Source of the DNA: an uncultured Opitutia bacterium
Lineage (GTDB): Bacteria; Verrucomicrobiota; Verrucomicrobiia; Opitutales; UBA953
Assembly (NCBI GenBank): GCA_903882335.1
Contig: CAIRWP010000202.1
Span: 1 to 5,055, forward strand
Length of the DNA stretch: 5,055 bases
Reading direction: 5' to 3'
Part shown: in pieces, positions 1 through 5,055 of the stretch
Position numbering within the stretch: position 1 is the first letter of the stretch
Layout of the letters: each line of letters opens with the position of its first letter
Program-made: the position numbers and the translations under genes
Notes under the pieces: generated by a model
The model's database searches: none
What the model was told of the DNA's origin: nothing
The model's input: only the letters and a program-made list of their open reading frames with translations

Positions 1-330
1 CCCGCCCAACCCAACCTCTCCGTCGTGCTGGCCGACGTCGAAGGCGTCAGCGCGGAGGACATGGCCAAGTTCCGCATCGCCGCGATGAAGTCCTTCCGCG
101 ACCCGGAGGTCGTCGCGGCCCGCGAGAAACTCAAGAAGATGGGCGCCAACACCCAGTTCCTCTCCGGCAAGGAGAAGGCTGACATGAAGGAGGAATTCGA
201 AGCCCTCACCGCCAAGATCCGCGAGACCACCCGCGCGGCCATCGGCAAGGCCGACCCGAGCCTGAGCGCCGAGGTCATCGCCAAGATCAGCGAGGTCGTC
301 GAGTCGCGGATGCGGCCGGCGGGCCGCTGA
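1..330 (+). CDS. Partial small helical Lys/Glu-rich protein, paralogue of the next gene (5' end outside window)
   Basis: The reading frame is open from base 1 and ends at a TGA (328-330). The true start probably lies left of the window. A GTG at 25 is in frame, but the frame continues upstream of it (PAQPNLSV...), and the paralogue next door has a signal peptide plus linker before the matching region, so I treat this as a 5'-truncated gene. The visible 109 residues are rich in charged residues and Ala and look helical or coiled-coil. They contain the shared blocks EGV..EDMAKFR, AREK, EALT...R and ADPSLS.E.I.KI. From base 28 to 309 the product aligns without gaps to 481-762 of the next gene. 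Unlike that neighbour it has almost no tail, ending a few residues after the shared block in RMRPAGR. I do not recognise a named family. A periplasmic helical protein is likely by analogy with the exported paralogue, but function is unknown. Confidence 0.75.
   Translation, partial: PAQPNLSVVLADVEGVSAEDMAKFRIAAMKSFRDPEVVAAREKLKKMGANTQFLSGKEKADMKEEFEALTAKIRETTRAAIGKADPSLSAEVIAKISEVVESRMRPAGR
28..309 (+). repeat. Copy 1 of a tandemly duplicated 94-codon coding unit
   Basis: This segment encodes the 94-residue block shared with copy 2 at 481-762. Aligned by eye, the two need no gaps and have 42 identical residues of 94. Conservation is best in EDMAKFR, AREK, EAL and PSLS. The DNA is nearly identical only over short stretches, such as GAGGA(C/T)ATGGCCAAGTTCCGC, so this is an old gene duplication under protein-level selection and not a recent DNA repeat. 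Confidence 0.8.
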
Positions 331-340
331 GACGCAACTT

Positions 341-359
341 CAGCCCCTCACCGGGGTTG
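341..359 (+). promoter_or_regulatory. Stem-loop in the leader of the second paralogue
   Basis: CAGCCCC (341-347) can pair with GGGGTTG (353-359) around the 5-base loop TCACC. This gives seven pairs, one of them G-U. It sits in the 42-base gap between the two paralogues and ends 13 bases before the ATG at 373. There is no T-tract after it, so it is not a classical terminator. It could stabilise a processed mRNA end, cause partial attenuation, or be chance in GC-rich DNA. Confidence 0.3.
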
Positions 360-372
360 CACCTATCGACCC

Positions 373-897
373 ATGAAAACCGCCTTCCTCTTCCTCCTCG
401 CCGCCACCCTTGCGCTGCCGGCCGCCGACAGCCCCGAGGCCAAGCCAGGTAAGCCTGCCAAGGCCGGGCGCGCCGCGTTCGTGCCCGACATCGAGGGCGT
501 CGCGAAGGAGGATATGGCCAAGTTCCGCGCCGCCTTCGCCAAGGCCCAGCAGGACGAGGCCGTCAAGACCGCCCGCGAGAAGCAGCTCGAGAAGCGCAAG
601 AGCATGGAATTCGCCACCGCCGCCGAGAAGAAGGACTCCCGCGCCGAGGTCGAGGCCCTCGCCGAGGACGTCCGCAAGGCGCTCCGCGCCGCCGTCGCCA
701 AGGCCGAACCTTCCCTCTCCCAGGAGACCATCGAGAAGATCACCGACGCAATGGAGGACAAGCTGAAGGAGAAGGCCAAGGAAGCCGGCGCCGGCAAGAA
801 AGGGGCCGACGCCAAGACGCCGGCCAAACCCTTCCCCTTCGGCGACAAGGCGAAGACCGAGGAGAAGAAGCCCGCGGCCGCGCCCGCCGCCAAGTAA
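373..897 (+). CDS. Exported Lys/Ala-rich helical protein of unknown function
   Basis: This 174-residue protein runs from ATG 373 to TAA 895-897. The start is supported by a clear Sec-type signal peptide right after it: Lys2, then a hydrophobic stretch FLFLLAATLAL, with likely cleavage near Ala17/Ala18. After a short Lys/Pro linker comes the 94-residue block shared with the upstream paralogue (residues 37-130), highly charged and probably helical or coiled-coil. The last about 45 residues form a low-complexity Lys/Ala/Pro/Gly tail ending in AAAPAAK. The gene follows its paralogue after 42 bases and is closed by a strong terminator, so the two are probably one transcript. There is no obvious Shine-Dalgarno; the bases before ATG are CTATCGACCC. 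No catalytic or metal-binding motif is visible (no Cys or His in the mature part). A periplasmic structural, chaperone-like or envelope-binding role is possible, but I do not recognise the family. Confidence 0.85.
   Translation: MKTAFLFLLAATLALPAADSPEAKPGKPAKAGRAAFVPDIEGVAKEDMAKFRAAFAKAQQDEAVKTAREKQLEKRKSMEFATAAEKKDSRAEVEALAEDVRKALRAAVAKAEPSLSQETIEKITDAMEDKLKEKAKEAGAGKKGADAKTPAKPFPFGDKAKTEEKKPAAAPAAK
481..762 (+). repeat. Copy 2 of the tandemly duplicated 94-codon coding unit
   Basis: This is the partner of the unit at 28-309, offset by 453 bases in the same orientation. It encodes residues 37-130 of the exported Lys/Ala-rich protein. The pairing is ungapped along its whole length, which argues for a shared fold and not just shared composition. 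Confidence 0.8.
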
Positions 898-915
898 GCG
901 ACCTGGTTCGCCGAC

Positions 916-948
916 CACGAAGCCCCGGACCTCCGGGGCTTTTTCGTG
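916..948 (+). terminator. Rho-independent terminator after the paralogue pair
   Basis: AGCCCCGGA (921-929) is the reverse complement of TCCGGGGCT (932-940). This leaves an eight-pair GC-rich stem with the loop ACCT, followed directly by TTTTT (940-944). Flanking CACGA (916-920) and TCGTG (944-948) can extend the stem beyond a TTT bulge. It lies 18 bases after the TAA at 895-897. The - strand gene ends at 958, so the same hairpin faces its 3' end. In that direction the bases after the stem are TCGTGG with no T-run, so termination there would be weaker. Confidence 0.85.
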
Positions 949-957
949 CGCCGCCGA

Positions 958-1788
958 CTACTTGGCGGGCGCCGCGGCCGGCGCGCGCAAACCGGCCATC
1001 ACGGCGGTGAGCTCCTCGTCCTTGAGCGGGCGCGACCAGAGCAGGAAACGTCCGATTTCACCGTCGAAGGATTCTAAGCCCGGGTGCTGCGTGGCGTCGC
1101 GCTCCTGGCCGATCGACAACTTGGAGGCGTCCGCCGCGGGATTGACGGGGAAACGACCGACGGCCACGGCCTTGGGCTCGTCGACGAAGAGCTCGATCGC
1201 GACGGTGCCCGGGCCCGCCCCCAAGCGACCCGCGACGACGTAACGGCGGCCCACCTCGAGTTTCGGTCCGGCTACCTTCGGATTGTTCACGTCGAAACGA
1301 CCGAACGTCAGCCCGTTGCGGGCGCCCCACCAGAGCGTGTTATCGTCATCCAGGCAGCCCCAGACGCCCTCGTATTTGCCGCCGTTGCGCAGGTTGCCGA
1401 AGAAGGAGTTCACATCCTTGAGCCCGCCCTTGGCTTGCACGTAAGGCTTGAGCACGGCGACCCAGGTGCAGCCATCGCCCTTGATCAGGCCATCGAAGGC
1501 CTTCTCGTCGTGACAAAGTAGTTCCTGGGCTCGGAAGACGAGGGCGCCCTCGCCCACGACCGGCAGCCCCGAACCGGGCACCTTGCGGCCTTTGTCCTGG
1601 CCGACGAACTCCCGGACCTCCGCCGGGCCGGCCTGGTTGGTCCACGTCGCGACCCGCCCCTTCGTATCCAAAGTAACGCCGCGCGCGGCGTCGAGATCCA
1701 CCCGCAAACCCTCGGCGAGGGGCGCGGGCCAAGCCTGGGCCGATAGGCGGGCACCGCCAAGGATGAGGACGAGCAGAAAGTGTCGCAT
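958..1788 (-). CDS. Secreted LamG/concanavalin A-like domain protein
   Basis: This 276-residue protein runs from ATG (1786-1788) to TAG (958-960). It begins with a signal peptide (MRHFLLVLILGG...) ending in the classic signal peptidase I site A17-Q18-A19 before Trp20, which fixes the start. The rest resembles one LamG/concanavalin A-like beta-sandwich. Typical elements are the opening L-x-V-D-L-D-A with V-A-T-W-T-N-Q-A-G (residues 28-54), W109-V-A-V-L in a core strand, and the closing FDGEIGRFLLWSRPLKDEEL (241-260). That last block is the usual final strand and helix cap of this family. No glycosidase catalytic motif is evident, so binding of glycan or protein in the periplasm or at the surface is more likely than catalysis. 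Cysteines are at 92, 107 and 145. It ends in a low-complexity APAAAPAK. It is transcribed divergently from the FAD oxidoreductase gene, which suggests but does not prove shared control. The ligand is unknown. Confidence 0.85.
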   Translation of the reverse strand: MRHFLLVLILGGARLSAQAWPAPLAEGLRVDLDAARGVTLDTKGRVATWTNQAGPAEVREFVGQDKGRKVPGSGLPVVGEGALVFRAQELLCHDEKAFDGLIKGDGCTWVAVLKPYVQAKGGLKDVNSFFGNLRNGGKYEGVWGCLDDDNTLWWGARNGLTFGRFDVNNPKVAGPKLEVGRRYVVAGRLGAGPGTVAIELFVDEPKAVAVGRFPVNPAADASKLSIGQERDATQHPGLESFDGEIGRFLLWSRPLKDEELTAVMAGLRAPAAAPAK

Positions 1789-1912
1789 CCCGGAAAACTA
1801 GCCTCGACCCGCGCCGGGGCAACCCCATCCCGCCTGGCGATTTGAGCGGAAATAAGGGCCACGCGACCGCTTTCGGCTGGAAGTCGTCGGTCTTAGGATC
1901 AATCTAAAACCC
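1789..1912. promoter_or_regulatory. Divergent intergenic region with start signals for both neighbours
   Basis: These 124 bases separate two divergent start codons, so they must contain the promoters of both or lead to them. I see no convincing -35/-10 pair on either strand. On the + strand, TAGGAT (1894-1899, four of six matches to TATAAT) and TCTAAA (1903-1908) are the best -10-like words, but neither has a good -35 partner. AGGA (1895-1898) is a poor, distant Shine-Dalgarno candidate 14 bases before ATG 1913. A small inverted repeat GGGGCAACCCC (1816-1826) and a locally AT-richer patch (1841-1855) are the only other structures. The region is defined by gene arrangement and not by a recognised motif. 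Confidence 0.4.
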
Positions 1913-4285
1913 ATGTCCCTCCGTCTGCTCCCCCTCCTCGGGCTCACCGGCTTGGCCGCCCTCGCCGGCCGCGCCGAGAGCGCCGACACCGTCTTCATCG
2001 AGGCCGAGTCCCTCGCCAGCCACGGCGGCTGGAAACTCGACACGGCTTTCACCAACATCGTCGGCTCGCCTTACCTCCTCGCCCACGGCCTCGGCAAACC
2101 GGTCGGCGACGCCACCGGCACCGTCCGCATCCCCGCCGCCGGCGAGTACCGGGTCTGGGTACGCACCAAGGATTGGGTCGCCCACTGGAAAGCGCCGGGC
2201 ACCCCGGGCCGCTTCCAGTTGATCGTCAACGGCCAGCCGGTCGCTGCCGAATTCGGCAACCAGGGAGCCGAATGGCATTGGCAGGCCGGCGGCAAGGTCA
2301 CCCTGCCCGCGGGCGACGTGAAACTCGCCCTCCATGACCTCACCGGTTTCGCCGGTCGCGCCGACGCCATCCTCTTCAGCAAGGACGCCGCCTTCACCCC
2401 GCCCGAGGGCGAGGCGCTGGTCGCCGCCCGCTCGAAGTGGAACAGCCCGCAGGGGCCGGAAGACCAGGGCGAATTCGACCTCGTCGTCGTGGGCGGCGGC
2501 TACGGCGGCCTCGGGGCGGCCCTCTCGGGCGCCCGGCAGTCGCTGAAGGTCGCGTTCATCCAGGACCGCTTCGTCCTCGGCGGCAACGGCAGCTCGGAGG
2601 TCGGCGTCTGGGCCATGGGCGGCACCACCCGCGGCAAGTACCCTCACCTCGGCGAAATCATCGAGGAGATCGCAGACCGCTCCCCCGATAGCCCGGGCCG
2701 CGTCGACAGCTTCGGCGACGAGCTGAAGGAGAAGGTCGTCCGCGCCGAAAAGAGTATCAGCCTCTTCCTCGGCCACTTCGCGACCGGCGTCGTCATGGAC
2801 GGCAACCGCATCGCCGCGGTCAAGGCGATCGACGTCCGTACCGGCCGCGAGCGGGTCTTCCGCGCGAAATTCGTGGCGGACACCACCGGTCACGGCTGGG
2901 TCGGCGCCTACGCCGGCGCCGATCTCCGGCAGGAACCGGACAAGCGCATGGGTATGTCGAACATGTGGTTCTACCAGGACGCCGAGCAACCCACGACCTG
3001 GCCCGCTACGCCTTGGGCCCTGCCCTTGGCGCTGGGCGACTTCCCGCCCTTGCAGAAATCCAAGTCGGTCCTCGACGAGAAGCCCTTCATGAAGGCGGAA
3101 TGGTTCTGGGAATCGGGCTTCGACAAGGATCCGATCAAGGACCTGGAATACATCCGTGACTGGAACTTCCGGGCGATCTACGGCGCCTTCTCGGCCCTGA
3201 AGAACGGACCGGAGCACGCCAAGTACGCCCGCGCCGACCTCAGGTGGGCCTCGCATGTGGGCGGCCCGCGCGAATCCCGCCTGCTCACCGGCGACATCAT
3301 CCTGACCAAGGAGGACATCGTGGCCCGTAAGGATTTCCCCGACGGCTGCGTGCCCACGACCTGGGACATCGACCTGCACTACGCGCGCGAACAGTACGCG
3401 AAGAAGTTCCCCGAGAATCCGTTCATCTCGCGCGCGGCCTTCGGCTACGTGGACCCGAGCGGCAAGCACGTGGTCGCCGTCGACCGCCGCAACGGCTACC
3501 CCCTGCCCTACCGCCTGTTCTACTCCAAGAACATCAGCAACCTCTTCATGGCCGGCCGCCACATCTCCGTCACGCACGAGGCCCTCGGCACGGTGCGGGT
3601 CATGCGCACCATCGGCATGATGGGCGAGGTCGTCGGCAAGGCCGCCTACCTGGCCGTCCGCGAAAAGACCGACCCGCGCGGCGTCTACGCCCAACACCTG
3701 CCCGAACTCATCAAACTGATGGAGCAACCGGGACGCATGCGCCGCACCGAGCTCAAGGGCGACCTATTCCTGGATAACGCGATCGCGGACTATAAGCTCT
3801 TGCCCGTCGGCCGCATGAACGCCGATCTCGGCAAGGCCGCGGGGGCGGGGCCCAAGCTCTCGACGGAAGAGAAGGCCGAACTCACGAAGCTAGCCGGCCT
3901 GGTCGTCGACGACACCGAGGCCAAGCTGAAGGGCCGCTGGACCTCGGGCGCCGGCATCCCGCACCTCGGCGCCGGCTACCACTACGCCCCGAAGGGCGAC
4001 AACGAGGCCGAGTACACCTTCGAGATCCCCAAGACCGGCCGCTACGAGGTCCGCATCTACTGGGCCGGCCATGAGAACCGCGCCAGCAACGCCACCGCCA
4101 CGCTGAACCCGACGGGCGACAAGGCCGTGACCGTCACCCTGAACCAGAAGACCACGCCGGAGGGCGGCTTCCACGCGGTCGGCACCTACGAATTCACCGA
4201 GGGTCGCCGCACGGTCACCCTCGGAGGCCGCAACGCCAACGGCAACATCCACGCCGACGCCGTCCAGCTGGTGCCCGCGAAATAA
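1913..4285 (+). CDS. Secreted FAD-dependent oxidoreductase with flanking beta-sandwich domains (FAD_oxidored type)
   Basis: This 790-residue protein starts with a Sec-type signal peptide (MSLRLLPLLGL..., cleavage near residues 21-24), which supports ATG 1913. Residues about 25-165 look like a carbohydrate-binding-module-like beta-sandwich (FIEAES...GGW; IPAAGEYRVWVR at 73-84; ADAIL at 150-154). The flavoprotein core follows. VVVGGGYGG (191-199) is the Rossmann GxGxxG dinucleotide-binding loop after strand EFDL. LGGNGSSEVGVW, DTTGHG (323-328), ESR (454-456) and NLFMAGRHISVTHEALGTVR around 547 are characteristic of the FAD_oxidored group. Residues about 663-790 match the golvesin C-terminal/xanthan-lyase-like domain (VVDDT, IPKTGRYEV, RASNAT, LNQ, ADAVQL). 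The product is expected to be a periplasmic or surface redox enzyme acting on a glycan-like or other extracellular substrate; the real substrate cannot be read from sequence. There is no twin-arginine motif, so FAD is presumably loaded after export. The next gene starts three bases after the stop, so the two are probably cotranslated. Confidence 0.93.
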   Translation: MSLRLLPLLGLTGLAALAGRAESADTVFIEAESLASHGGWKLDTAFTNIVGSPYLLAHGLGKPVGDATGTVRIPAAGEYRVWVRTKDWVAHWKAPGTPGRFQLIVNGQPVAAEFGNQGAEWHWQAGGKVTLPAGDVKLALHDLTGFAGRADAILFSKDAAFTPPEGEALVAARSKWNSPQGPEDQGEFDLVVVGGGYGGLGAALSGARQSLKVAFIQDRFVLGGNGSSEVGVWAMGGTTRGKYPHLGEIIEEIADRSPDSPGRVDSFGDELKEKVVRAEKSISLFLGHFATGVVMDGNRIAAVKAIDVRTGRERVFRAKFVADTTGHGWVGAYAGADLRQEPDKRMGMSNMWFYQDAEQPTTWPATPWALPLALGDFPPLQKSKSVLDEKPFMKAEWFWESGFDKDPIKDLEYIRDWNFRAIYGAFSALKNGPEHAKYARADLRWASHVGGPRESRLLTGDIILTKEDIVARKDFPDGCVPTTWDIDLHYAREQYAKKFPENPFISRAAFGYVDPSGKHVVAVDRRNGYPLPYRLFYSKNISNLFMAGRHISVTHEALGTVRVMRTIGMMGEVVGKAAYLAVREKTDPRGVYAQHLPELIKLMEQPGRMRRTELKGDLFLDNAIADYKLLPVGRMNADLGKAAGAGPKLSTEEKAELTKLAGLVVDDTEAKLKGRWTSGAGIPHLGAGYHYAPKGDNEAEYTFEIPKTGRYEVRIYWAGHENRASNATATLNPTGDKAVTVTLNQKTTPEGGFHAVGTYEFTEGRRTVTLGGRNANGNIHADAVQLVPAK

Positions 4286-4288
4286 GCG

Positions 4289-5055
4289 ATGTCGCCGCGC
4301 GCGCAGACCTGGCTGCTTCGCGGCTGGCGGCTGGCCGCCCTCGCGTGCGCCGCGCTCCTGCTCCACCGCGCCACGCCGCCGCGGGAAACGGCGTTGACGC
4401 GGCTGACCTTGGCCGACGTGCAGGCCTTCTTCCCGCAGGCCCGCCAATTCAAGGCGGGACCGCAGGAGACCCTGCTCGCGCAGGACGAGTACGGCAACCG
4501 GGTCGGGCGCCTGCTCACCACTTCCCCGGATGCAGACGCCATCCTCGGCTATTCCGGGCCGACGAACGTGCTGGTGGCGCTCGACAACCAAGAACGCATC
4601 GTCGGCACCCGTATCCTGACGAGCGAGGACACCCCCGATCACGTCGACAAGCTGCGGGACAACGCCGCCTTCGAACGGGGCTTCAAGGACTGGCGGCCGA
4701 CCTCCCAGCCCGCGCCGAAGCTCGAGGGCTACGCCGGCTCGACCTTGACGGCCCTCGCCATCGAGGAATCGATCCAGAAGCGGCTCTCGGGCAACTACGC
4801 CTCCCTGCGCTTCCCCACCCCGCTCAAACTCGAGGAGATCAAGTCCGTCGGCTTCCCCGAAGCCCGCGGCTTCGAGCCCAACACCCCGCGCCTCGGCTGG
4901 AACCTCGTCCGCGGTCCGGGCAACGCCCACCTCGGCTTCGTGGTGCGCACCTCGCCGTCGGGCGACGAGGTCAACGGCTACGCGGGCCCGACGGACACGT
5001 TGATCGCGCTGGCAAGCGACGGGCTGACGCTGCGTCAGGTGGTCATCCGGGAAAC
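4289..5055 (+). CDS. Partial membrane-anchored NosR-like FMN-binding protein (3' end outside window)
   Basis: This frame opens at ATG 4289, three bases after the TAA of the FAD oxidoreductase gene, and stays open for 255 codons to the window edge. Residues about 9-28 (LLRGWRLAALACAALLLHRA) form an N-terminal membrane segment. The rest is FMN-binding-domain-like, in the NosR/NirI style. GYSGPT (87-92) leads into LVALD and a DTP motif, and AGST (149-152) followed by LTALAIEESI stands where the flavin-binding SGAT-T-S-x-A-I motif normally is. Thr152 would be the FMN-linked residue, but the consensus Ser and Ala are exchanged. A second unit begins at about 179 and carries GYAGPT (230-235). Relatives often continue into membrane helices with ferredoxin-like 4Fe-4S motifs; whether this one does lies beyond the window. 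The inferred role is electron transfer across or at the membrane, possibly to or from the upstream FAD enzyme. No clear ribosome binding site is seen, which fits translational coupling. Confidence 0.85.
   Translation, partial: MSPRAQTWLLRGWRLAALACAALLLHRATPPRETALTRLTLADVQAFFPQARQFKAGPQETLLAQDEYGNRVGRLLTTSPDADAILGYSGPTNVLVALDNQERIVGTRILTSEDTPDHVDKLRDNAAFERGFKDWRPTSQPAPKLEGYAGSTLTALAIEESIQKRLSGNYASLRFPTPLKLEEIKSVGFPEARGFEPNTPRLGWNLVRGPGNAHLGFVVRTSPSGDEVNGYAGPTDTLIALASDGLTLRQVVIRE
4403..4564 (+). repeat. Unit 1 of an internal duplication in the FMN-binding protein
   Basis: This segment encodes residues 39-92. It shares an ordered set of landmarks with residues 179-235: L-T-L-A-D-V, then FFPQARQF (47-54), then T-S-P (78-80), then GYSGPT (87-92). 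The order and spacing match unit 2 within three residues, so this is a domain repeat and not scattered similarity. Confidence 0.65.
4823..4993 (+). repeat. Unit 2 of an internal duplication in the FMN-binding protein
   Basis: This segment encodes residues 179-235 with L-K-L-E-E-I, GFPEARGF (188-195), T-S-P (221-223) and GYAGPT (230-235), matching unit 1 in order. After GYAGPT the chain continues TLIALASDG, the counterpart of VLVALDNQE after unit 1. The second domain is therefore cut by the window edge, and its own flavin motif, if present, would lie just outside. Confidence 0.65.

Noticed and set aside
25..330. GTG at 25 as the true start of the first gene
   Set aside because: The frame is open through the window edge, and the paralogue has about 36 residues, including a signal peptide, before the aligned block, so a start outside the window is more likely.
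340..918. 192- and 176-codon - strand frames opposite the Lys/Ala-rich gene
   Set aside because: The Leu/Gly-rich and Ala/Ser-rich translations mirror Lys/Glu/Ala codons read in reverse. The + strand frame has a signal peptide, a paralogue and a terminator.
1084..1521. 145-codon + strand frame opposite the LamG gene
   Set aside because: The - strand frame has a signal peptide and LamG motifs. The + strand frame has neither and no supporting context.
1816..1826. GGGGCAACCCC inverted repeat as an operator or terminator
   Set aside because: Four pairs with a three-base loop are expected often by chance in this GC-rich sequence, and no T-run or second copy in a regulatory arrangement supports it.
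1904..3727. 607-codon open frame on the - strand inside the FAD oxidoreductase gene
   Set aside because: It is antisense to a gene with clear domain motifs on the + strand. Its translation is a low-complexity mix of Gly, Ala, Val, Asp and Glu with no recognisable motif, as expected from the complement of GC-rich codons.
3890..4930. 346-codon open frame on the - strand over the end of the FAD gene and the FMN-binding gene
   Set aside because: It spans two well-supported + strand genes in antisense and has biased Gly/Arg/Val composition with no domain signature, so it is a high-GC shadow frame.
1..5055. tRNA, rRNA, CRISPR arrays, insertion sequences or attachment sites
   Set aside because: Nearly all DNA is accounted for by the five genes. 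No regularly spaced repeats, transposase motifs, terminal inverted repeats or tRNA-like cloverleaf were noticed on either strand.

Overview
The window is a GC-rich, densely coded stretch of bacterial chromosome. It carries two complete and two partial genes on the + strand and one complete gene on the - strand. Four of the five products show a signal peptide or an N-terminal membrane anchor; the fifth lacks its N-terminus. The mix of secreted LamG-type protein, secreted FAD oxidoreductase flanked by carbohydrate-binding-like domains and NosR-like FMN protein, together with weak Shine-Dalgarno signals, fits a member of the PVC group. Verrucomicrobiota (Opitutae-like) is my best guess, but this is inferred from gene style and not from any marker gene.

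Layout: (1) Positions 1-897 hold two tandem paralogous genes for small, helical, Lys/Glu/Ala-rich exported proteins; the first enters from the left edge and the second is complete. They share 94 residues without gaps, with 42 identities counted by hand. A strong Rho-independent terminator follows at 916-948. (2) Positions 958-1788 (- strand) encode a secreted LamG/concanavalin A-like protein that converges on the same terminator. (3) A 124-bp divergent intergenic region (1789-1912) must hold the start signals of both flanking transcripts. (4) Positions 1913-4285 encode a 790-residue secreted FAD-dependent oxidoreductase (FAD_oxidored-type) with a beta-sandwich-like domain at the N-terminus and a golvesin/xanthan-lyase-like domain at the C-terminus. 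(5) Three bases later, at 4289, starts a membrane-anchored protein with two NosR-type FMN-binding repeat units; it runs off the right edge and has no stop inside the window.

How they may work together: the FAD oxidoreductase and the FMN-binding protein look translationally coupled. An extracytoplasmic flavoenzyme that oxidises or reduces a glycan-like substrate, wired to the membrane by a dedicated FMN protein, is the most interesting reading of the window. The divergent LamG protein would be a second surface or periplasmic glycan-binding partner. The substrate, electron direction and cofactor attachment are inferences. No RNA genes, mobile elements, CRISPR arrays or origins were seen, and no gene-free stretch exceeds about 125 bases.
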